Source of the DNA: Comamonadaceae bacterium
GTDB lineage: Bacteria; Pseudomonadota; Gammaproteobacteria; Burkholderiales; Burkholderiaceae_C
Reading direction: 5' to 3'
DNA length: 45,072 bases
NCBI GenBank assembly: GCA_947381325.1
Contig: CANCUP010000004.1
Coordinates: 1-45,072 of the forward strand
Shown: piece by piece, positions 9,794-17,344 of the stretch
Numbering within the stretch: position 1 is the first letter of the stretch
Layout of the letters: each line of letters starts with the position of its first letter
Translations under genes and position numbers: made by a program
Notes under the pieces: model-generated
Seen by the model: only the letters and a program-made list of their open reading frames with translations
The model's database searches: none
What the model was told of the DNA's origin: nothing

Positions 9794-10561
9794 TCAGACC
9801 TCGTACCCATGCGCGCGCAGGATGGCCTTGGCGCGCTCACCCTTCAAATACGCCATCAAAGCCAGCGCGGCGGCTTGGTCTTTGCCCTTGGTCAGCAGCA
9901 ACGCATCTTGGCGCAGCGGTTCATGCAGATGCTGTGGCACAACCCACGCTGAGCCTTGGCTCACGCGGCCATCCACCCACACCTGCGACCAGGCCACAAA
10001 ACCGAGCAGCGCGTTTTCAGTGGCGACAAATTGGTAGGTCTGCGCGATGTTCTCGCCCTGCACCACATGGCTTTGCCAACGCGGCCACACGCCCAACTGG
10101 GTCAAGGTTTGCAAGGCAGCAGCACCATAGGGTGCCAACCTCGGATCGGCCAAGGCCAGCTTGATGTGGGGCTGCTGCGACAAGGGACCAAGCAAAACAC
10201 GGCCCTGATCGTCCACCACGCCCACCTGTTTGCTCCACAAGGCCAAGCGTCCGGTGGCATAGGTGAACGCAGAGCCTGCTTGGCCCAATCCTTCGGCCAC
10301 CAGCTTGGCAGGCGTTTCGTCGTCAGCCGCCAGCAGCACCTGAAACGGCGCACCGTGTTTGATTTGGGCGTAGAACTTACCCGTGGCACCAAAGGCCAGC
10401 AATGCGGTGTGCCCCGTGTCTTGGGTGAACGCTTGTGCAATTTTTTGCATCGGGGCGCTCAAGTTGGCCGCCACGGCCACGTTGACTTCGCCTGCATGAA
10501 CAAGCGCCAGAGACCCATACAGAAAAACTGCCAAGACGGCACGTTGCCACAAGCGCATCAC
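9794..10561 (-). CDS. modA: Molybdate ABC transporter substrate-binding protein
   Basis: Signal peptide, [62 protein letters not shown]. Confidence 0.92.
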   Translation of the reverse strand: MMRLWQRAVLAVFLYGSLALVHAGEVNVAVAANLSAPMQKIAQAFTQDTGHTALLAFGATGKFYAQIKHGAPFQVLLAADDETPAKLVAEGLGQAGSAFTYATGRLALWSKQVGVVDDQGRVLLGPLSQQPHIKLALADPRLAPYGAAALQTLTQLGVWPRWQSHVVQGENIAQTYQFVATENALLGFVAWSQVWVDGRVSQGSAWVVPQHLHEPLRQDALLLTKGKDQAAALALMAYLKGERAKAILRAHGYEV

Positions 10562-10962
10562 TTCATCTCCGGCGTCACCAAGCGAACGCTTGGAAAGTGA
10601 CTTTGGTAGCGCTGCGCGTCTCGGGTGAGCACGGGCAATCGGGCCACCGCTGCATGCGCGCCAATGAAAAAATCAGCCAGCACATGGCTTTGTTGTTCAC
10701 CACGGCGACGGTACTGTACAAGCGCTTTGCCCGCCAAAAACAAGGCGGGCTTGGGAACTTCGACCACGGGCAACACCATGTCGGCCAGCACGCGGTCCAG
10801 GGCTTCGACGCTTGAAAACGTCAACGACAGCTCGGCATAAATGATCGGGTTGATGATCAGGCGATGGATCTGCGACTGGGCACGCAACTGAGCGATGGAC
10901 CAGTCCACCCACTCTGGGTCGTTTTGCAACACGTCGACCAAGACGTTGGTATCGACCAGCAT
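10558..10962 (-). CDS. vapC: PIN-domain ribonuclease toxin, VapC family
   Basis: MLVDTNVLVDVLQNDPEW, conserved acidic ADFFIGAHA and LPVLTRDAQRY. Confidence 0.88.
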   Translation of the reverse strand: MLVDTNVLVDVLQNDPEWVDWSIAQLRAQSQIHRLIINPIIYAELSLTFSSVEALDRVLADMVLPVVEVPKPALFLAGKALVQYRRRGEQQSHVLADFFIGAHAAVARLPVLTRDAQRYQSHFPSVRLVTPEMK

Positions 10963-11202
10963 TCAGGCGTCGCCGCGCAACAAAGCCATCAGGTCTTGGG
11001 TGCGCCAAGCCACATCGGCTTTGCCACGAGCCGCTTCGAAACGGTCAAGCTTGCGTTTGTTTTCTTGCGGGGCCTTGTGCAACACCACCTCGCCATCGCG
11101 GTTGACGGCAAAGTCGACCAAGCTGCCAGGTTGCAAATTCAGCGCATCGCGAATTTGCTTAGGAATGGTGACTTGGCCTTTGACGGTCAGGGTGGTGGAC
11201 AT
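10963..11202 (-). CDS. vapB: AbrB/MazE/SpoVT-fold antitoxin, VapB family
   Basis: MSTTLTVKGQVTIPKQIRDALNLQPGSLVDF AbrB-type swapped hairpin; directly precedes vapC. Confidence 0.88.
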   Translation of the reverse strand: MSTTLTVKGQVTIPKQIRDALNLQPGSLVDFAVNRDGEVVLHKAPQENKRKLDRFEAARGKADVAWRTQDLMALLRGDA

Positions 11203-11212
11203 GGACGTTGCT

Positions 11213-11249
11213 CCAAAGTGTTACCGAATTCTACAGAGTAATACTTTGG
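11213..11249. promoter_or_regulatory. Candidate VapBC autoregulatory operator
   Basis: CCAAAGTGTTAC (11213-11224) and GTAATACTTTGG (11238-11249) form a 12-bp inverted repeat with one mismatch, starting 11 nt upstream of the vapB ATG. Confidence 0.65.
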
Positions 11250-11307
11250 CCCATTCTACAAAAAGAAGACCCGCTATGAAACGGTCAAGAGCCAGCCCAG
11301 ACCCAAC

Positions 11308-12522
11308 TCATTCAGTCTTGGCACCCGCCTCGTACCAACGCTTGATCAAGCCGCGCTCGTCTTCGGTGATGCCGGTGGCGTTGTTCATGGGCATCACCCG
11401 CAAGACCACGGCTTGTTGGTAAATGTTGAGGGCGTGTTGTTTGACGCCCTCGGCGCTGTCAAAGCGCACGTTTTTCATTTGCACCTGAGCGCCGTGGCAC
11501 ATGTGACATCGCTGTTCAAACACCTGGTTCACCTGGGCAAATGTCACGGGCGCAGAAGCGGCCGCGCTGGCGGTGTTGGCAGGCGCTGGACGCAACCAGA
11601 CAATCACGCCCAACAGCACCACCACACCGGCAACGGCAAAAGGCAAGGGGTTGCCGGCGCGGCCCAAGTGGTAGGCGTGGCGTTGCACAAAGAACTGACG
11701 AATCAAGGCCCCCGCCAACATCATGAGCACCAACACCACCCAGTGGTATTCGTGGGTGTACAAGAAGCTGTAGTGGTTGCTCAACATGGCAAAGATGACC
11801 GGCAGGGTGAAATAGGTGTTGTGCACGCTGCGTTGCTTGCCGCGCTTGCCGTGCATGGCCAACTCTCGGGGGTCCATCGCCACACCCGAAGTCATGGCGG
11901 CCACCACCTTGCGTTGGCCGGGGATGATCCAAAAGAACACGTTGGCGCTCATGGCGGTGGCGATCATGGCGCCCACCAGCAAGAAGGCTGCACGACCTGC
12001 AAACAAGTGACAGGCAGCCCAAGCCGCAAAGGCCACCACCGCCATCATGATGGCGCCCACGATGCGCTCACCGTTTTCGCGGAAACCAAACACACGGCTG
12101 ACCGCGTCGTAGACCACCCAAAACAGCACCAAAAAGCTCAGGGCAGCGGTGATGGCTTGTGCGGGCGACCAATCCATCAAGGACTTGTCGATCAAAAAGG
12201 TGCCGGCATTCCAGAGGTAAAGCACGGTGAACAGCGAGAAGCCGGTCAACCAGGTGGTGTAGGCCTCCCAGTAAAACCAATGCAGCTTGGTGTGGATTTT
12301 CTTCGGGGCCACCATGTACTTTTGGGGGTTGTAAAAACCTCCGCCGTGCACCGCCCACATGGCGCCGTCCACGCCTTTTTCCAACAAATCAGGCGAGTTC
12401 GGCTTGATCAGGTTGTTGTCGAGAAACACAAAGTAAAACGAGGAACCAATCCATGCGATGGCCGTGATCACATGCACCCAACGCAGCAGCAGGTTGGCCC
12501 AATCCAGTAAATACGCGTCCAT
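11308..12522 (-). CDS. puuD: Membrane-bound urate hydroxylase with C-terminal cytochrome c domain
   Basis: NLLLRWVHVITAIAWIGSSFYFVFLDN, WFYWEAYTTWLTGF, SNHYSFLYTHEYHW; C-terminal CHMCH heme motif. Confidence 0.92.
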   Translation of the reverse strand: MDAYLLDWANLLLRWVHVITAIAWIGSSFYFVFLDNNLIKPNSPDLLEKGVDGAMWAVHGGGFYNPQKYMVAPKKIHTKLHWFYWEAYTTWLTGFSLFTVLYLWNAGTFLIDKSLMDWSPAQAITAALSFLVLFWVVYDAVSRVFGFRENGERIVGAIMMAVVAFAAWAACHLFAGRAAFLLVGAMIATAMSANVFFWIIPGQRKVVAAMTSGVAMDPRELAMHGKRGKQRSVHNTYFTLPVIFAMLSNHYSFLYTHEYHWVVLVLMMLAGALIRQFFVQRHAYHLGRAGNPLPFAVAGVVVLLGVIVWLRPAPANTASAAASAPVTFAQVNQVFEQRCHMCHGAQVQMKNVRFDSAEGVKQHALNIYQQAVVLRVMPMNNATGITEDERGLIKRWYEAGAKTE

Positions 12523-12549
12523 GTCACCCCAGTCAATGGCGAGAAAGGA

Positions 12550-12578
12550 TCATTCACCACCGCGGGCACTGTGAATGA
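12550..12578. repeat. 8-bp perfect inverted repeat in the puuD leader/promoter
   Basis: TCATTCAC (12550-12557) - 13 nt - GTGAATGA (12571-12578). Confidence 0.6.
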
Positions 12579-12655
12579 CGCAAGGGTCGCGAACAAGAGG
12601 CCTGCAGGTGTGGCACATGCGTCAGCCCTGCTCCGCTGCGACAGGTGACACGAAG

Positions 12656-12663
12656 TGTATACA
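12656..12663. promoter_or_regulatory. Candidate GntR operator, site 1 (upstream of puuD)
   Basis: TGTATACA palindrome; extended AGTGTATACAATTTT matches site 3. Confidence 0.55.
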
Positions 12664-12731
12664 ATTTTTGTCGCCAAGCCAAGCCCAAACGGGCGGGTAT
12701 TGGCCGGGTTCAGCCCCAGGACGTCACGCCA

Positions 12732-13463
12732 TCAAGCCGCAGGGGCTACCGACGCGCCTTGAATGCTGTGGCGCTGGAGGGCTTGTGCCACAAAGCCACT
12801 TTGCTTCATGTCTTCCACATAGGCGCTCAATACCGCCAAAGCTTCAGCACTGCGGCTCTTGGGCAAGCCCATGGCCTGCTGAATCACCATGAAGCGACCG
12901 GGCAACAAACGCACCCCGGGCACACGCAGCGCATCGGCTTCGAGTTGTTGTTTGACGCCTGCGGCCACTTCGCAGCCTTGCGACACAAAGGTGTCCACCA
13001 CCGTGGGCGAGGTGGCTGCGCGGACCAGGGTGGCGTGTTTCAGCTCTCGTGTGAGGTACAGGTCATAGGCACTGCCCTTGCCCACCACCACCCTCCGGCC
13101 TGCGGTGTCGACCTCGTCGTTGCTTTGGATGGCCGACGTCTCAGGCACCATGTAGCTGCCTTCGATCAACACATAGGGCGCCGTGAAGTGGATGCCGGCA
13201 CCGCGCACGGGATCGACCGCGAAGAAACCAAAGTCGGCTTGCTCGTTGGTCACGGCGTCCACCGACTTGCCTGCGGCGTCAAACACCACGAGTTCAAGGG
13301 GCAAGTCCAGGTACTTGGCAAAGCCACGTGCCAAGTCGACAGACACGCCAAAGGGTTGCCCGTCTGCGCCCGCTTTGGCCAAGATGGGGTTACCCAGGTT
13401 GATGGAAGCGCGCAAGACGCCGGTGGGTGCAAATTCGGCAAGCAAAGCGGGGGTGTGGGACAT
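12732..13463 (-). CDS. Transporter substrate-binding-domain protein (SBP_bac_3-like), no obvious signal peptide
   Basis: GVLRASINLGNPILAKAGADGQPFGVSVDLARGFAKYLDLPLELVVFDAAGKSVDAV, ADFGFFAVDPVRGAGIHFTAPYVLIEG. Confidence 0.82.
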   Translation of the reverse strand: MSHTPALLAEFAPTGVLRASINLGNPILAKAGADGQPFGVSVDLARGFAKYLDLPLELVVFDAAGKSVDAVTNEQADFGFFAVDPVRGAGIHFTAPYVLIEGSYMVPETSAIQSNDEVDTAGRRVVVGKGSAYDLYLTRELKHATLVRAATSPTVVDTFVSQGCEVAAGVKQQLEADALRVPGVRLLPGRFMVIQQAMGLPKSRSAEALAVLSAYVEDMKQSGFVAQALQRHSIQGASVAPAA

Positions 13464-13501
13464 GGTGGTGAGGACAGTGAAAGAAAGAAGTCAGGCAGCG
13501 C

Positions 13502-14287
13502 TCAACGCGCCACCAAGTCGGTGAACAAACCGGTGCCCGCATTGGCGCACAAGTCGATGGTGGTGGACTGCTCAAGCGTCTCGGAAAACCAAGCAGCAAT
13601 AGAAGCTTCACGCTGGCCGATGTATTGCGGCTCACCCGAAGCGTCGAGCACCATGGTGAGGTCGTGACCGGGGATGAGCAGTGTGCCGGGCTTGGCACGC
13701 CAGCAATCCCAAATGAGGTTCAGGGTGCGGATGCTGTCGGCCATGTCGTCGCTGTCGGCGACGCTGCGCGACAGCAACTCGGCGCGGTTCTTGGCCGCGT
13801 CCCCCGTGAAGACAATCGGCACCTGGTTGCCCTGCAACACAAAAATCAAATGCCCGGGGGTGTGACCCGGGGCTGCCAAGGCTTCAAAGCCGGGCAAGAA
13901 CGCATCGCCCGCTTGGATGCGTTGGACGCGTGGCGACTGGCACAACTCGCGCACATACAACTCGGGCAAGGGGTTGAAGCCTGCGGGTTCACTGGCCGCC
14001 CAGCTGAGCTCGGCGTCGCCAATCCACACCGTGGCGTTGGGGAACAGGGTGAAGTTGACCGCATGGTCGTAGTGCGCGTGGGTGAGCACCACATCGGTCA
14101 CGTCTTGCGCACGCACGCCATGGGCTTGCAGTTGTTTGGCCAAAGGCTTGCGCACGCCAAAGGCGCCCACATCCAACAAGATCACACGGCCTTCGCCGCG
14201 CAACAGGGTGATGGTGCTCCAACCCAAGCCACCGTGACACACGGCACGGCCGGGAAAGCCTTGAATCAACACATCGACTTGGTACAT
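13502..14287 (-). CDS. MBL-fold metallo-hydrolase
   Basis: VVLTHAHYDHAVNF (HxHxDH), APGHTPGHLIFVL, FTGDAAKNRAELL. Confidence 0.88.
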   Translation of the reverse strand: MYQVDVLIQGFPGRAVCHGGLGWSTITLLRGEGRVILLDVGAFGVRKPLAKQLQAHGVRAQDVTDVVLTHAHYDHAVNFTLFPNATVWIGDAELSWAASEPAGFNPLPELYVRELCQSPRVQRIQAGDAFLPGFEALAAPGHTPGHLIFVLQGNQVPIVFTGDAAKNRAELLSRSVADSDDMADSIRTLNLIWDCWRAKPGTLLIPGHDLTMVLDASGEPQYIGQREASIAAWFSETLEQSTTIDLCANAGTGLFTDLVAR

Positions 14288-14296
14288 CCCGCGCTC

Positions 14297-15265
14297 CTAC
14301 TCGGGCTTGATGCCCGCGTCCTTGATCAACTTGCCGTACAAGGCCAGGTCAGATTTGACCAAGCGCGCAAACTCGGCGGGCGAGCTGGCGATGATGTCGT
14401 TGCCGCCCTCCTCCACCAAGCGACGACCGGCCTCCATGGACTTGCTGGCTTTGACAATCTCTTGGTGCAGACGTGCCACGATGGCGGGGTCGGTCTTGGC
14501 CGGGGCAAACACCCCTTGGAACTGGGTGATGTTGAAACCCGAATACCCCAGCTCTTGCAAGGTGGGCACCTGCGGCATGCTGGCAGCGCGCTTGGGGCCC
14601 GACACCGCAAAGGCACGCAGCTTGCCCGCTTTGACCATCGGGCCGGCAGTCACCACCGGCTCGAAGGTGAAGGTGAGCTGCCCGCCCAGCAGGTCGGCCA
14701 AGGCAGGCGCAGCGCCCTTGTAGGGCACATGGGTCATTTGGGTGCCCGTGAGTTGGCTGAGCAATTCACCCGCCAAGTGCCCGCCACCGCCAATGCCTGT
14801 GGAGCCGTAGCTGACTTCTTTGGGTTTGGCTTTGGCCAGGGCCACCAAATCGCGCATGTTTTGGATCGGCGACGCGGCAGGCACAGCCACCGCATATTGG
14901 TAGCTGGTGATTTGGCTCACAGGCACCAAGTCGTTGACGGCGTCGTAAGGCACTTTGGCGTAAAGCACAGGGTTGACCACGATGGGGCCGCTGGCTGTGA
15001 GCAACAAGGTGTAACCATCGGGCGCAGCCTTGGCCACCAAGTCGGTGCCCAGCATGCCGTTGGCACCGGGCTTGTTGTCGATGATGACCGACTGGCCCAG
15101 ACTCTCTGACATGCGCTGGCCAATCACCCGCGCCGTGATGTCGGCGGCGCCCCCTGCCACGTAGGGCACGACCAAGCGAATCGGCTTGTTGGGGTAGTCG
15201 GATTGCGCCTGAACGGCAGCGGTCAGGGCGAACAGCGATGCCAGCAGAGGAAGGAAGCGTCTCAT
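14297..15265 (-). CDS. Bug family tripartite tricarboxylate transporter substrate-binding protein
   Basis: MRRFLPLLASLFALTAAVQAQSDYPNKPIRLVVPYVAGGAADITARVIGQRMSE, IDNKPGANGMLG, THVPYKGAAPALADLLGGQ. Confidence 0.93.
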   Translation of the reverse strand: MRRFLPLLASLFALTAAVQAQSDYPNKPIRLVVPYVAGGAADITARVIGQRMSESLGQSVIIDNKPGANGMLGTDLVAKAAPDGYTLLLTASGPIVVNPVLYAKVPYDAVNDLVPVSQITSYQYAVAVPAASPIQNMRDLVALAKAKPKEVSYGSTGIGGGGHLAGELLSQLTGTQMTHVPYKGAAPALADLLGGQLTFTFEPVVTAGPMVKAGKLRAFAVSGPKRAASMPQVPTLQELGYSGFNITQFQGVFAPAKTDPAIVARLHQEIVKASKSMEAGRRLVEEGGNDIIASSPAEFARLVKSDLALYGKLIKDAGIKPE

Positions 15266-15318
15266 GGGTATCTCCAAAGGTTTCTTATTGGGTGGCTTGG
15301 TGTCAGTGCCTTGGCAGC

Positions 15319-16368
15319 TCAAGGCGCCACAGCTGCGTGCTTGTGGAGCAAGGCCAGCACGGCCGGGTCGAGCACCACGCCTTCGCGGCGTTGGCGTTCC
15401 ATTTTGGCCAGTTCAATTTGACCGGGCACCAGCACGGGTTTGTCGGCCTCGACCGGTGGGCTCCCCAGCAAGATGGCGGCAAAGTCGCTCATGCGCTCAG
15501 CCAACCATTGGCTGGAACCCAAACGCTGCGTATCGATCAAGATGAAGAAGTGGCCCAGGTTCTGCGGCTCGTCGGGGGCATCGACCCACGACTTCACATG
15601 CGTTAAGTAGGCGGCGTTGGAGAGCAGACCGGCCAACAAATCCACCAGCAGGGCCAGGCCATAGCCCTTGTGCCCACCCACCGGTTGCAAGAAGCCGTCC
15701 AGCGCAGCCTTGGGGTCGGTGGTGGCGCGGCCATCCTTGTCGGTGGCCCAGGTGTCGGGGATCGACTCGCCACGCTTGAAGGCATTGCGAATCTTGGCCC
15801 GCGCCACCACGCTCATGGCCATGTCGAGCAAAAAGGGTTGACCGCCTGGGTGCGGCACGCCAAAGCCAATCGGGCTGTTGCCCAAGCGCGCATCGCTGCC
15901 ACCCCACGGTGCAATGGTGGTGGTGGCGTTGCTGCCGATGATGCTGGCAAAGCCCGCTTCCGCCGCGATCAGTGAATACGGCGAGATGGGGCCAAAGTGG
16001 TTGCTGCCGCGTGCAAATGCAATGCCCACGCCGCATTCGCGCGCGACTTCCATGGCAGCGTTGAGTGAGCGCATGCCCACCACCGGACCCACGCCGTTGT
16101 CACCGTCCACCCGCACCATGGCAGGGGCCACACGCTCAACGGTGATGCGTGGCTCGGCCTTGATGCCTTTGAGCAGCAAGCGCTCGCCATACGACTCCAC
16201 GCGGCTCAGGCCATGGGTGGACAGACCAAACAAATCGGCCATCACCAAGACGCGGGCGACATCCTGAGCGTCGGCCAGGGGCAAGCCCAGGCCCTGGAAA
16301 GCACGGGTACCGAGGGTGGTGAGCTCGGCTTCGGTCAACGGTTGCGAGTTTTTATTTTGTTCGGTCAT
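15319..16368 (-). CDS. Ldh2/malate-type dehydrogenase family oxidoreductase (candidate ureidoglycolate dehydrogenase by context)
   Basis: ADLFGLSTHGLSRVESY, VRVDGDNGVGPVVGMRSLNAAM, RGSNHFGPISPYSLIAAEAG; substrate not determinable from sequence. Confidence 0.82.
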   Translation of the reverse strand: MTEQNKNSQPLTEAELTTLGTRAFQGLGLPLADAQDVARVLVMADLFGLSTHGLSRVESYGERLLLKGIKAEPRITVERVAPAMVRVDGDNGVGPVVGMRSLNAAMEVARECGVGIAFARGSNHFGPISPYSLIAAEAGFASIIGSNATTTIAPWGGSDARLGNSPIGFGVPHPGGQPFLLDMAMSVVARAKIRNAFKRGESIPDTWATDKDGRATTDPKAALDGFLQPVGGHKGYGLALLVDLLAGLLSNAAYLTHVKSWVDAPDEPQNLGHFFILIDTQRLGSSQWLAERMSDFAAILLGSPPVEADKPVLVPGQIELAKMERQRREGVVLDPAVLALLHKHAAVAP

Positions 16369-16422
16369 GGAAACACCTTTGTTGCATTGGCGCGCATTAT
16401 GGGTGGCCCCGGGCCTGGCGAA

Positions 16423-17340
16423 TCAAGAAAGCTGTAACAACTGCGCCACCACTGCCACGGCAATCACCTCGGGCTCTTTGCCGGTGATGCCCTCGATGCC
16501 AATGGGACAGGTCACCCGCGCCAGCTCGTCGGCGCTGAATCCGCGTGCTTCCAAGCGGTGGCGAAAGGTGGCCCATTTGGTTTTGCTGCCAATCAGGCCA
16601 ATGAAGCCTATGTCGCCCAAGGCGCGTTGACGCTTCAAGCAGGCCGCCACCACGTCCAGGTCTTCGGCGTGGCTGAAGCTCATGATGAGCACGGCTGAGT
16701 GAGGCGCCAAATCGGCCACTGCGGCATACACCGGGTCGGAGTGTTCGCACACCACATTCAGGGGCACTTGGGCCGGAAAAATTTCGTCTCTGCTGTCGAT
16801 CCAGCGCACCGCGAACGGCAAGTTGCCCAACACATGAATCAGGGCACGGCCCACATGCCCGCCACCGAACAAGGCCAAGGGCTGACCGTTGGCCAGCAAG
16901 CGTTGCTTGAGCGCGGGGGCATCGGCGGCGCCAATGGGCTCAAAGCGCAGATGCACCACGCCGCCACAGCATTGGCCCAGCGCGGGCCCGAGCGCGTAGC
17001 GCAAGGTGAAGGTCTGGTCTTCGTGGGTGACCGCAGCGCCAGCAGTTAAGAGGGTAGACGTTGTGCCTGAAGATGCGGATGCGGATGCGGATGCGGATGC
17101 AGGTGCAGGTGCTGAGGCTGATGGGCTGGCGCTTTTGTTTTGCCCCAGCAAGGCACGCGCTTCGTCAATGGCCTGGAACTCCAGGTGCCCGCCGCCAATG
17201 GTGTTGACCAAGGTGTGGGGGAACACCGCCATCCAGGCCCCCACCTCACGCGGGCCCGAGCCCTCCACGGTGTGCACCGTCACCAGCACGCCGTTGGCGT
17301 GCTGGAGTTGGGTCAAGAGTTCAGCGGTGTGTCGCGGCAC
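16423..17340 (-). CDS. xdhC: Xanthine dehydrogenase accessory protein XdhC
   Basis: GSGPREVGAWMAV, GGGHLEFQAIDEAR, LALFGGGHVGRALIHVLGNLPFAVRWIDSRDEIFP; located directly after xdhAB. Confidence 0.92.
   Translation of the reverse strand: MPRHTAELLTQLQHANGVLVTVHTVEGSGPREVGAWMAVFPHTLVNTIGGGHLEFQAIDEARALLGQNKSASPSASAPAPASASASASASSGTTSTLLTAGAAVTHEDQTFTLRYALGPALGQCCGGVVHLRFEPIGAADAPALKQRLLANGQPLALFGGGHVGRALIHVLGNLPFAVRWIDSRDEIFPAQVPLNVVCEHSDPVYAAVADLAPHSAVLIMSFSHAEDLDVVAACLKRQRALGDIGFIGLIGSKTKWATFRHRLEARGFSADELARVTCPIGIEGITGKEPEVIAVAVVAQLLQLS
17072..17113. repeat. Hexanucleotide tandem repeat (GATGCG)n inside xdhC
   Basis: Four GATGCG units, then GATGCA GGTGCA GGTGCT; encodes an Ala/Ser linker on the minus strand. 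Confidence 0.85.
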
Positions 17341-17344
17341 AAGC

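Noticed and set aside
13625-15109. 494-aa plus-strand ORF
   Set aside because: Antisense to the MBL-fold and Bug genes; typical shadow ORF composition.
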